25,346 nucleotides of DNA from CAYYMD01 sp964480425 (lineage in GTDB: Bacteria > Planctomycetota > Phycisphaerae > SM23-33). A program made the translations under genes and the position numbers. Under the pieces are notes generated by a model. It was given only the letters and a program-made list of their open reading frames with translations. It was not told the DNA's origin and did not search any database. The stretch covers positions 1-25,346 of the forward strand of contig CAYZPY010000020.1 in assembly GCA_964480425.1 (NCBI GenBank). Direction: 5' to 3'. Below, in pieces: positions 8,165-16,057 of the stretch (position 1 is its first letter; every line of letters starts with the position of its first letter).

Positions 8165-11100
8165 TTATTCTCCGCTTTGCTGTGAGAGTCGTCGGTAGAA
8201 CTGCTCCAGTGCGGGACGATAGTCTTCGGGCAGTTTGCCCTTCCTTGCGTCGGCGACGTCGTCGCGGATGTGCTTCGGCATGGGCGAGGACGTATCGGCA
8301 GTGACGTCCACGCCCTCTGCGAGCATGGTTCGGGTGTCCTTAAGGGCGCCGATGACCTCATCGCGCGCCCGCAGGGCGTTGTAGTAGCGGTTGTTCTCCA
8401 GGTCTCGCCGCACGCGGTCCATCAGCGTGATGGCCTCCAGGAAGCGGAAATTGGAATAATCGCCAGCGCGGAACCCGGCCTGGATTCGCTCGGCGCGGTT
8501 GTGCAGTGCGGCCTGCTTCTGTGCCAGTCGGGGCATTTCCTGCTCAAGCGGGGCCGGGACCGGTCCTTCCAGCCCCTCGGCGCCTGCGCCGGATACTTTT
8601 CCGCCCCCGCTGGCGCCGCCGGGCGGTTGGGTTGACTTGTCGTCCACCTGCCCCTGCTGGAACGGTTCGGGCGACAGGCGCGACGGCGTTCGCCGCCCGC
8701 CTTTACCGACCGCCTCCTCGCCTACGAATTCGCCGGTACTCTTTCCGCTCCTGCCTTCGCCGCTTCGGCCGCCGATTTCGGAGTTGTTGGGTAGTTGGTT
8801 TCCGGTGACGCCCTGTGCGCCCATTGAGGAGATGGGTCCGTCTTTTGCGTCCCAGCCCATATTGTCCCCGGCCATGCCGGCCTTGCTCGAAACGTCCTGC
8901 ATCTCGTCGAAAAGGTCCTCCTCATCTTCGAGCAGGTCGCCGACCATATCGACCAGTTCCGAGGACAACTCTGGCATCTCGATATTGTCCTGCCCGCCGG
9001 TGGGCGACTCCATGGACCACTTTTCGCGGTCGGGTTCGTCCGGCAGCCACTTCTCCAGGTTGGTGGTGAGTTCCTCGGCCTTGTCGATGGCGGATTCGGC
9101 GGCGGAAACTGCTATTTCGGCGGCCTGCTTGCTCAGGGCGTCCTTGGCCATGGTTATGTCCGACTTGATGGACTGGAGTTCCTTGAGTATCGTCGGGTTG
9201 GAGAAATCCTGCTTGAGCAGCTTGGAGAAGTCCGCCAGCGCCTCGTTGAAGAATTTTTCCCACTTGTCCTCCATGGCCTGGAGCTCGCGGAGCAACTGGT
9301 AATCGGCGGGGGTGAATTCGTCCAGCGGCTTTTTAGACAGGCGTTCGGCGGCCTCGATTACCTTGCGCTGCTGGTCGATGAATTTCTTAAGTTCTTCGGA
9401 CAGTTCGTCGGTCTTTTCCTTAACCTGCGAGGGCATGTCACTTGCGGGCATGTCGCTCTTTTCGCCGGCGCCGGTCTGTTCCAGCGACGGCAGCAGGGCC
9501 AGCAACAACTGGAGGGCGTCGATGATTTCGTCCTGCGTTTCGGCCAGGGGTCGGCAGACGGTGTTTCGCCCGTTCAGCGACTCCAGCGCCGCCACCGCGC
9601 GCGCCTGCTCGACGGCCAGGACCGCCTCGTTATTGCCCAGGCGCGCCAGGGTCTTTTGAACGCCTGCGGTGTCGGCGTTGAACGGAAAGTTCTCGACGGC
9701 GTCGACCATTTCGGCGCGGATGTTCCGCTGGGCGTCGTGGATTTTCGCCCCGACGTGGGCGATCTTGTCGGCGGTGTTGTAGTATTTAAGGCAGTACTCG
9801 GTGCTGCGCCTCTGCGCCTCCTGCATTTGCAGTAGTTTTGTCAGCAGTCGTCGCAGCCGCTTGTGCATTCTGTCGATTTCGGCGGCGAGTCTCCCGGCGT
9901 CGCGGACGGTAATTTTGAATCGCGGGGTGGCGGAGGTCTGCGGGCCTCCCACGCCGGGAAGGTTCCTGTTATCCGTGGCGGCGGCGTAATAGACCAGCAC
10001 GTCGCCGTCGGCGTATTGGTCCATGTCGAATTTATAATCGAATTGTCCGCCCTGCGAGCCGCCGACGTCGTAATCGTGCAGGGGCAACAACTGTCCGCCC
10101 TCCGGACCGGCGTACAACTTTGCTTCTTTCAGTGCGTACTGGTCGTGAATTTTTATCCTGGTGTCCGGTTCATCGCCGGGCGCCGCGGCGACGTCGCGGT
10201 TTGGCGAGGTGAACTGCACGACCGGGGGTTCGTCCCTGACGGCGGTTATTGAGTAATACCCGCCGTCGGTTTTGGTCGAGGAGGCCGGTATCCGCCGGAT
10301 GATGCCGCCCGAGGCGTCTTTGAGGATAATCCGATACGCCCCGTCGGCGTTTACCGGCACCAGCGACTCGAAACTCACGTGGTCGGGCGCCGCTTTCATG
10401 GGAGCGGGCTCGTCGCCCTTGATTTGCAACACGGCAGATGCTACCGGCGCGGCCAGGCGGACGGTGACCTCGGCGCGGGTGCCCTGGGGTGCGCGTATTT
10501 TCCCCCCGAAGTTCTTTATCGTCCGGGGGCTTTTACCAATGTATCTCGGGTACTCGTAGCGCACGTCCAGCCCCTCGACCTCGACGTTTTCCATTACGGT
10601 TACCTTGTAGTAGGGCCTGTCCGCGGGCCAGCGCGAATCGCCCACCTGCACGGCGTAGTGGATGGTCTGGTTGACCGCATCGAATCGCCGTCGGAACGTT
10701 CGCGCGCCGTAATCGGCGGACATCGGATACGAATTTTCCCTGCCTTTTACCACGACGGCTCCCGCCAGCCGCTCGCCGCCGGGGTTGCGGACCTTTGCGG
10801 TAATCTCGAGCGGCTCGCCTGCGAAGCAGGTGGTGTCGCCCGGGGATATGCTCACCAGCTCGACGCTTCCGGTGGTGGGCACGTATCGCCAGGGAACAAT
10901 TGCCGTCAGCCCGCGCCGGAACGGTCCGGGCTGAAGGAAGACGAACGCGGTCAGCAGCAGCAAGGCCGCGACCACCGCGGCGCCCCATCGCCGAAGCGCC
11001 GTTAACGGAATGCTCTTGTAGAAGTCCACGCCGCGCGTTCGGCGAAGGGATTCGTCGATGGCCCGTCGGACCAGTTCCGGGCTCGCCTGTTGAGGGTCGC

Positions 11101-11452
11101 CGGCCAGCAGAACCGAGTTTATCAGGTCGTTTCTGACCTGTGGTATGCCCTGCTCGACGGACCTGGCGACCTGTGCGGGATTTTCGCGCTTCGCCAAAGG
11201 CCTGGCGACGAACCACACAAGCGATACAAGTGCAGCCGTCGAGAGCAACGCCAGTATGGTCCACCGCAGTGCTGTGGGGGGCTGGGCAGTCCGGTAGCCC
11301 AGGGATGCCACCGACGCCAGGAACAATACCGCGATTATGGTCCCTGCGGCGGCCAGTCCTGTCAACACACCCAGCGTCCAGCGCCTGGAGCGAACCTCGT
11401 CCAGACGATGCAATATCAGATCAAAACCCTGATATCGAGGCAACGTGGTCAT
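8165..11452 (-). CDS. Large membrane-anchored coiled-coil protein (DUF4175-like)
   Basis: A 1095-residue protein of the type often seen in Planctomycetota and annotated as hypothetical or DUF4175-like. Residues 25-60 and 65-90 form two transmembrane helices, and a third hydrophobic stretch lies near 165 (AAVVAALLLLTAFVFLQPG). A beta-rich, Ig-like region follows (about 180-500), then long charged coiled-coil segments (about 510-800), a Gly/Ser/Pro-rich acidic linker (about 840-970) and a helical C-terminus. No catalytic motif was found. The first in-frame codon is GTG 11461, but AGGGTG at about 11459-11464 is well placed for ATG 11452. In related genomes such genes often sit beside MoxR ATPase, DUF58 and BatA-like genes; none is present here. 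A cell-envelope structural or assembly role is inference from topology. Confidence 0.78.
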   Translation of the reverse strand: MTTLPRYQGFDLILHRLDEVRSRRWTLGVLTGLAAAGTIIAVLFLASVASLGYRTAQPPTALRWTILALLSTAALVSLVWFVARPLAKRENPAQVARSVEQGIPQVRNDLINSVLLAGDPQQASPELVRRAIDESLRRTRGVDFYKSIPLTALRRWGAAVVAALLLLTAFVFLQPGPFRRGLTAIVPWRYVPTTGSVELVSISPGDTTCFAGEPLEITAKVRNPGGERLAGAVVVKGRENSYPMSADYGARTFRRRFDAVNQTIHYAVQVGDSRWPADRPYYKVTVMENVEVEGLDVRYEYPRYIGKSPRTIKNFGGKIRAPQGTRAEVTVRLAAPVASAVLQIKGDEPAPMKAAPDHVSFESLVPVNADGAYRIILKDASGGIIRRIPASSTKTDGGYYSITAVRDEPPVVQFTSPNRDVAAAPGDEPDTRIKIHDQYALKEAKLYAGPEGGQLLPLHDYDVGGSQGGQFDYKFDMDQYADGDVLVYYAAATDNRNLPGVGGPQTSATPRFKITVRDAGRLAAEIDRMHKRLRRLLTKLLQMQEAQRRSTEYCLKYYNTADKIAHVGAKIHDAQRNIRAEMVDAVENFPFNADTAGVQKTLARLGNNEAVLAVEQARAVAALESLNGRNTVCRPLAETQDEIIDALQLLLALLPSLEQTGAGEKSDMPASDMPSQVKEKTDELSEELKKFIDQQRKVIEAAERLSKKPLDEFTPADYQLLRELQAMEDKWEKFFNEALADFSKLLKQDFSNPTILKELQSIKSDITMAKDALSKQAAEIAVSAAESAIDKAEELTTNLEKWLPDEPDREKWSMESPTGGQDNIEMPELSSELVDMVGDLLEDEEDLFDEMQDVSSKAGMAGDNMGWDAKDGPISSMGAQGVTGNQLPNNSEIGGRSGEGRSGKSTGEFVGEEAVGKGGRRTPSRLSPEPFQQGQVDDKSTQPPGGASGGGKVSGAGAEGLEGPVPAPLEQEMPRLAQKQAALHNRAERIQAGFRAGDYSNFRFLEAITLMDRVRRDLENNRYYNALRARDEVIGALKDTRTMLAEGVDVTADTSSPMPKHIRDDVADARKGKLPEDYRPALEQFYRRLSQQSGE

Positions 11453-11582
11453 GTGTTGCACCCTGTTTGCTCGCAGATTTCAACGGCTGGCTTTCTCTAT
11501 ACAATTCTACCGTATATAACGTCACAAAAAGAGGGATGGATTCGATATTTTTGTTTTGCTCCGCGCGAGGGCGCAAAAACGG

Positions 11583-11616
11583 CGAACCGCCCGGGGGACC
11601 GGTTCCGGGCGGTTCG
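11583..11616 (-). terminator. Intrinsic terminator after the charged exported protein gene
   Basis: A perfect 11-bp stem (arms 11583-11593 and 11606-11616, CGAACCGCCCG and its complement) with a 12-base loop. Read on the minus strand it is followed four bases later by TTTTT, the form of a Rho-independent terminator, and it lies 29 bp past the stop codon at 11645. It separates this gene from the large coiled-coil gene downstream. Confidence 0.6.
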
Positions 11617-11644
11617 GTTGCCTGCGGTCTGAATCGTGTTGTGT

Positions 11645-12481
11645 TTATCTGTACCGCGGGGCACGGGGGCGATGACGTCCGCGCGGCGCGGTAAAGCTGC
11701 GCCGGGTCGGGCGTTGGTCGAATCCCTCGGCGCCTTTGAACCGGAATGTCCGGCCGCCGTGATGGAATTTCATGCGGGTTTTTGGTCCATACCGGTCTTT
11801 TCGGCCGTGACTGCGGAAGTCCGTTCGTCCTTTGTCGCCTCGACGGTCGAATCGGCGCCGGGGTTCGTCATCGTGGCGACGGGCGCGTACGTCGTGACGG
11901 GATTTCTCCATCTGGCGCACCTTGTCCTTTATGCGCTGCACCTGGGACTTCAGTTCGTGCACCTGAACGCGGATCTGCGCCAATTCGCGCCTTATGTCGG
12001 TTTCATGGCGCTCGCGCCGCTGGGGGACGATGCCAAAGCGCCCTTTTTCGAATGGTTTGTGGATTTCGCGGCGTTGCTTGTGAACGTCGCGCCCCCGGCG
12101 GGAGTGGTGTTTGCGGGCGTCGAATTTTTCGTCGCGCTCGTCGCGGCGCCCGTCGCGGCGCCTGTCGCGCAATTCCTTGAGGCGTTCTTCGCGCAATTCT
12201 TCACGGTCGTCCTTATCCCGTCTTTTGCTCATTTTCTCGATGCGTTCTTCCCGTCTTTTGCGCGTTTTATCGGTCCATTTCTTGCGTTCGTCCCGATCAC
12301 GGTCTTTGCGTTTGTCGCGCATTTCCTCGCGGTCGCCCCGGTCGCGTCGGTCCTTGAAAGGCCTTCTGATTGCCCGTCGAAAGCCCTCGCGCCTGAACGA
12401 CCTTTCATCGTCGTCGTCCGCCATGGCGACACCGGCCAGGAACGACACCGCAACCGCGACTATCAGGATTTTGGTTTTCAT
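11645..12481 (-). CDS. Exported, extremely charged Arg/Asp/Glu/Lys-rich protein
   Basis: Unrecognised 278-residue protein. A clear signal peptide (MKTKILIVAVAVSFLAGVAMA) is followed by DDDDE and then a body made almost wholly of Arg, Lys, Asp, Glu and His, with irregular RRDRxDR-type repeats. One segment of heptad-like character, about residues 160-195 (IRRELAQIRVQVHELKSQVQ), probably forms a coiled coil. The C-terminus is basic and rich in Arg, His, Gly and Pro. ATG 12481 is chosen over upstream codons because it begins the signal peptide and has AGGAGA seven bases ahead. A binding role toward polyanions or the wall is possible but unsupported. Long antisense open frames here are composition artefacts of Arg codons. 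Confidence 0.72.
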   Translation of the reverse strand: MKTKILIVAVAVSFLAGVAMADDDDERSFRREGFRRAIRRPFKDRRDRGDREEMRDKRKDRDRDERKKWTDKTRKRREERIEKMSKRRDKDDREELREERLKELRDRRRDGRRDERDEKFDARKHHSRRGRDVHKQRREIHKPFEKGRFGIVPQRRERHETDIRRELAQIRVQVHELKSQVQRIKDKVRQMEKSRHDVRARRHDDEPRRRFDRRGDKGRTDFRSHGRKDRYGPKTRMKFHHGGRTFRFKGAEGFDQRPTRRSFTAPRGRHRPRAPRYR

Positions 12482-12620
12482 GGCTTTTCTCCTTATGCTT
12501 GTATTGCCAACCAATGCCGGTTTGCGTCCATATTGCATAACGAAAGGGCGCACGACGATATTGCGGGATTTTAAAAAATACCGAACAATCCCGTTTGGGG
12601 CGCCGGGGCGGCGTGGCGGC

Positions 12621-13943
12621 TTACTGCTCCCCGAACGCCTCTTTGCACCAGGCGTGCATTTCTTCGTCGCTGATGGCGGTTGTCCTGCCGCCTTCGTAGG
12701 CCTGTTCGACCATCTTTTTGACAGCCAGCAGGCGCGGGTCGTCCTTTGTCACGTCGGTGCCGTAGTGGTCGTCTATCCAGTGCTTGAGCCCGGCGGCGCC
12801 GGACTTGTCGGTGATGGCGACTTTTATGGGGCGGTTCAGCAGCACGCCGGTGTCGAAGCAGTTGTAGACCTCTTCGTTTTTGAGCAGCCCGTCGACGTGA
12901 ATACCCGCGCGGGTGGTGTTAAAGTCCTTGCCCACCAGCGGATAGTTGGTGGGCACGTCGAACCCGATTTCGTTGCGGAAGTAATCGGCTATCTCGGTTA
13001 TGACGGGATAGTTGACCTTGTCGTTCTGTCCCATGATTTCTGCCGCCTGGATGACCATTCCCTCCAGCGGGGGGTTTCCGGTCCGCTCGCCGATTCCGAG
13101 CAACGAGCAGTTTGCGGCGCAGCAGCCGTACAGCCAGGCCGTGGCGGCGTTGATCAGCACCTTGTGGAAGTCGTTGTGCCCGTGCCATTCGAGCATTTCG
13201 CTTGGCACTCCCGCCTCGTGGCGGAGGGTGTGTATCAGTTTGGGCACCGATCGCGGAAGGGCGGCGTTGGCCCATGGCACGCCGAAACCGAGCGTATCGC
13301 ACGCGCGGATTCGCACGTCCAGGCCGTATTTCTCCCGAAGCTTCATCAGCTCGACGGCGAACGGAACCGCCATGCCGTATATGTCCGCGCGGGTGATGTC
13401 CTCGAAGTGGCAGCGCACGCGGATGCCCGAATCCAGCGCCGCCTCGACCACATCCATGTACATGTCCATCGCCTGGGAGCGGGTCTTTTTGAGTTTCAGG
13501 AAAATGTGGTAATCGCTGCAACTGGTCAGGATGCCCGTTTCCTTCAGGCCCAGGTCTTTGACTATCTTGAGGTTGTCTTTTCTCGGCAGTATCCAGCTGG
13601 TGACCTCGGGGAACTCGGCGCCCATTTCGAGGCATTTTTCCAGTGCCTGGCGGTCCTTCTTTGAGTAGATGAAGAATTCGCTGGTGCGGATAAGCCCCGC
13701 GCCGCCGTCGAGTTTGACAATCAGTCCGTAAAGGTCCGCGATCTGCTGTGCGGTGTAGGGCGGGCGCGCCTGCTGACCGTCGCGGAAAGTCGTGTCGGTT
13801 ATCCAGACTTTATCCGGCAGGTCCTGGGGGACCGATTCCTGCTCGAACACTGTTTTGGGCAACTCTTTGTAGGGAAACACCTCCCGCATCAGCACGGGTT
13901 CCGCTACATCCTTCAATTTATATTTTTCGTTTATCTGTGTCAT
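12621..13943 (-). CDS. Probable Re-citrate synthase (homocitrate/isopropylmalate synthase superfamily)
   Basis: A 440-residue HMGL-like TIM-barrel protein. It carries DTTFRDGQQ (metal-binding Asp50) and the metal-binding pair His254/His256 in EWHGHNDF. The conserved stretches DGGAGLIRTSEFF, SDYHIFLKLKKTRS, CHFEDITRADIYG, TAWLYGC and NTTRAGIHVDGLLK are those I associate with the Re-face-stereospecific citrate synthases of Clostridium kluyveri and other anaerobes, rather than with leuA or nifV. It would condense oxaloacetate and acetyl-CoA to citrate. Length agrees with that group (about 450) and there is no LeuA-type regulatory domain. ATG 13943 has AGAGGA upstream; the open frame extends to 14132 without family likeness. 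Homocitrate synthase remains the main alternative. The gene stands alone, divergent from the next one. Confidence 0.8.
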   Translation of the reverse strand: MTQINEKYKLKDVAEPVLMREVFPYKELPKTVFEQESVPQDLPDKVWITDTTFRDGQQARPPYTAQQIADLYGLIVKLDGGAGLIRTSEFFIYSKKDRQALEKCLEMGAEFPEVTSWILPRKDNLKIVKDLGLKETGILTSCSDYHIFLKLKKTRSQAMDMYMDVVEAALDSGIRVRCHFEDITRADIYGMAVPFAVELMKLREKYGLDVRIRACDTLGFGVPWANAALPRSVPKLIHTLRHEAGVPSEMLEWHGHNDFHKVLINAATAWLYGCCAANCSLLGIGERTGNPPLEGMVIQAAEIMGQNDKVNYPVITEIADYFRNEIGFDVPTNYPLVGKDFNTTRAGIHVDGLLKNEEVYNCFDTGVLLNRPIKVAITDKSGAAGLKHWIDDHYGTDVTKDDPRLLAVKKMVEQAYEGGRTTAISDEEMHAWCKEAFGEQ

Positions 13944-14209
13944 AGTAATCCTCTGTCGGGTCGGTGAGCATTTGTTTCGACAATGGGCTCGATTGTCCAC
14001 CCTTGCGAGTCCGGTGGTTGCCGGATAATTGTACATCAAAGGCCTCGCGGATTCAATTACCTTCGCCGGCGCTTTATTTAACAAGCGGAATATACCCGAG
14101 ACGCATGTTGCGATTAATATATGTAAAATCATGATTTACGATTGCCCCCAGGAGGACGGTTCCGGTTTCAAGGCAATGGCGTGGTATTGCCGAAAGGTAT
14201 ATAAGTACG
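13944..14209. promoter_or_regulatory. Divergent promoter region
   Basis: About 270 bp between the starts of the citrate synthase-like gene and the small membrane protein gene. On the minus strand TACAAT around 14031-14036 resembles a -10 box. A small TCCGG...CCGGA inverted repeat lies near 14009-14025. No riboswitch fold or ORF was recognised. Open frames through the region have no family likeness. Confidence 0.3.
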
Positions 14210-14458
14210 ATGCTTTTTCGACGGATATTCATCCCGGTGTCGGCGGTTATTCTCCTTGCCGTTCCGTTTGTTGCGCGACGGGCCTATGAATGGGCGTACG
14301 GCGGGGATTTCGCATTCAAGAAATATCCATGGCTTTCGGACGTGGGGCGGCATCTTACTTTAATCGCGATTATTGGATTTTGCGGCTGGTTAGGGTGTTA
14401 TGCGTTACTCGTGCGCATGGTAAGGCGGTCAAAAGGCGGCGAATCGCCGCGGGCGTAG
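14210..14458 (+). CDS. Small two-helix membrane protein, unknown
   Basis: 82 residues with two hydrophobic segments (about 7-23, FIPVSAVILLAVPFVA, and about 49-68, LTLIAIIGFCGWLGCYALLV) and a basic tail RMVRRSKGG. AAAGGT at 14193-14198 is somewhat distant from the ATG. It ends 38 bp before the start of the YafK-like gene on the same strand, so the two are probably cotranscribed. I do not recognise the family. Confidence 0.55.
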   Translation: MLFRRIFIPVSAVILLAVPFVARRAYEWAYGGDFAFKKYPWLSDVGRHLTLIAIIGFCGWLGCYALLVRMVRRSKGGESPRA

Positions 14459-14496
14459 CGGCCCCGACGTACATTCACGACAGAGCGACATTCCGG

Positions 14497-15228
14497 ATGG
14501 CAAAGCGGAGTATTGTAATTTACTTCTGGTTTTTAATTGCGGCGGCGGTGGCGGCGGCGGTTTTGTATCCGTTTGCGCCATACGCCGAGGTGGCCTGGCG
14601 GCGCGTAACCGGCGGGGTGAGCGTCGAACAGCGCCTGGAGCGGTACGGCCCGTCGGCGCGGCGTCGCCTGGCGCCGTATTTTCGCAAGGCCGGGGCGGAC
14701 TACCCGCCCGATGAACTGGCGATTATCGGCATCAAGGACCAAAAGGTGCTGCAGGTCTGGGCCCGCCGGGTCGAAAACGAGTTCGTGCATATTCGGGATT
14801 ATCACATCGAGGCCGCAAGCGGGCGCCTGGGCCCGAAACTGCGCGAGGGCGACCGCCAGGTGCCCGAGGGGCTGTACCGCATAGAATCGCTTCACCCAAA
14901 CAGCATGTTTCACCTGGCCCTGCGGGTGAATTACCCCAACGAGTTCGACCGTCACCAAGGTCGGGGCGACGGAAGGGAGAACCTCGGCGGCGACATCATG
15001 ATTCACGGAAGCGACGACTCTGTGGGTTGCCTGGCGATGGGCGACGAGGCGGCGGAGGACCTCTTTGTCCTTGCGGCCGATACGGGTGTGGAAAACGTCC
15101 GACTGATACTGACGCCGGTGGATTTTCGAACGTCCGAGATGCCCGCCGACGTCCCCGAACTGCCGACGTGGACAGAGGAACTGTATTTGCAGATCCGCAA
15201 AGCGCTCGAGCAGTTTTCCAAAGAGTAG
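14497..15228 (+). CDS. YafK-like L,D-transpeptidase-domain protein
   Basis: A 243-residue membrane-anchored protein: one N-terminal helix (about 8-25) followed by a YkuD-fold domain. The catalytic signature H-G-x(5)-G-C reads HGSDDSVGCLAM, with His170 and Cys178, the spacing used by the YafK branch (YafK/DpaA of E. coli), whose E. coli member cleaves the link between Braun lipoprotein and peptidoglycan. It therefore probably acts in the periplasm on peptidoglycan cross-links or attached proteins. The open frame runs upstream to 14290, but MAKRSIVIYFWF starts the anchor naturally. The ribosome binding site is weak. Hydrolase versus transpeptidase cannot be decided from sequence. Confidence 0.82.
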   Translation: MAKRSIVIYFWFLIAAAVAAAVLYPFAPYAEVAWRRVTGGVSVEQRLERYGPSARRRLAPYFRKAGADYPPDELAIIGIKDQKVLQVWARRVENEFVHIRDYHIEAASGRLGPKLREGDRQVPEGLYRIESLHPNSMFHLALRVNYPNEFDRHQGRGDGRENLGGDIMIHGSDDSVGCLAMGDEAAEDLFVLAADTGVENVRLILTPVDFRTSEMPADVPELPTWTEELYLQIRKALEQFSKE

Positions 15229-15265
15229 ATTTGGCGTATGAAATATATTTTCTCTGAATATAGGT

Positions 15266-15320
15266 CGGCGGCGTTCCTGCGCCACCGACTGTTTAACGCG
15301 GCGACGTAGGAACGCCGCCG
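15266..15320. terminator. Hairpin between convergent genes
   Basis: A perfect 13-bp inverted repeat (CGGCGGCGTTCCT, 15266-15278, with its complement 15308-15320) encloses a 29-base spacer that can extend the stem with CGCC/GGCG. A T-run (15337-15343) occurs 16 bases beyond on the plus strand. It lies between the 3' ends of the YafK-like gene and purN, fitting a transcription barrier for one or both, although the U-tract is not immediately adjacent. Confidence 0.45.
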
Positions 15321-15333
15321 CGCATATAACACA

Positions 15334-15981
15334 TTATTTTTTTATGCGCACCACGTTGCCTTCGATTTTAAGGCGGCCTTGGGCGAATAGTCTGATGGCG
15401 TGTGGATATGCGATGCATTCCTGCCGGAATACGCGTGCGGCCAGTGCGTCGGCGTCGTCGCCTTCCTCGACCGGCACGCACCTCTGGACGATAATTGGCC
15501 CGGCGTCGTATTCGTTGGTAACGAAGTGCACCGTGCACCCGGAGACCTTGCACCCTGCCGCCAGCACCGCTTGGTGGACGTGATGCCCGTACATGCCGGA
15601 CCCGCCGAAACTCGGCAGCAGCGCCGGGTGGATGTTCATCACGCGCCCTTCGTATTGCGGGGGAATTCTCCACAGCGACAGGAACCCCGCCTGAACGACC
15701 AGGTCCGCGCCGGCGGCGTCGAGTTTTTCGGTGATGGCGGCCGAATAGCCCTCGATGTCGACGGGCCCGTGCGGCGGCCTGAACGACTTGTAAGGCACGA
15801 CGCGCACGTCGAGTCCGGCGTGGCGCGACCGCTCGGCGCCCTTGCAGCGGCGGCTGGCGATTACCACCGCCACCTCGGCGTCAAGACGACCGGCGCGTAT
15901 TTCGGCCAGGATGTTCATCAGCGTCCGCCCCCCGCCCGAAAGCAAAACGCCCAGACGAATCGGTTTGTCCGCGGGAGTCAT
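15334..15981 (-). CDS. purN: Phosphoribosylglycinamide formyltransferase
   Basis: Transfers a formyl group from 10-formyltetrahydrofolate to glycinamide ribonucleotide, the third step of purine synthesis. The 215-residue protein has the formyltransferase catalytic triad Asn116, His118 (NIHPALLPSFGG) and Asp159 (EYDAGPI), matching Asn106, His108 and Asp144 of the E. coli enzyme. The N-terminal phosphate-binding loop is variant: LLSGGGRTLMN in place of the usual SGxGSN. Residues 125-135 (FGGSGMYGHHVH) fit the conserved segment with a KG-to-GS change. ATG 15981 begins about nine residues before the first beta strand; no clear ribosome binding site. Another formyl-transfer substrate is possible given the altered loop. 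Confidence 0.85.
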   Translation of the reverse strand: MTPADKPIRLGVLLSGGGRTLMNILAEIRAGRLDAEVAVVIASRRCKGAERSRHAGLDVRVVPYKSFRPPHGPVDIEGYSAAITEKLDAAGADLVVQAGFLSLWRIPPQYEGRVMNIHPALLPSFGGSGMYGHHVHQAVLAAGCKVSGCTVHFVTNEYDAGPIIVQRCVPVEEGDDADALAARVFRQECIAYPHAIRLFAQGRLKIEGNVVRIKK

Positions 15982-16057
15982 GGTTTTAGGATTGTAACCC
16001 GGGTGGGGAAATTGTAAAGGCGCCTCGGAAGCGATTATCCGCCAACGCAGGGGCGGG

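Noticed and set aside
11645..12481. Repetitive Arg/Asp codons considered as a CRISPR or tandem DNA repeat
   Set aside because: The repeats are irregular at DNA level and fit a single signal-peptide-bearing gene; no regular spacers.
12564..12593. CGGGATT...AATCCCG inverted repeat after the citrate synthase-like gene
   Set aside because: Seven-bp arms, a long AT-rich loop and no properly placed U-tract; too weak to call a terminator.
12111..13664. Long plus-strand open frame of about 517 codons
   Set aside because: It is antisense to the charged exported protein and the citrate synthase-like gene; its first part is Arg/Ser-rich by composition and it matches no family.
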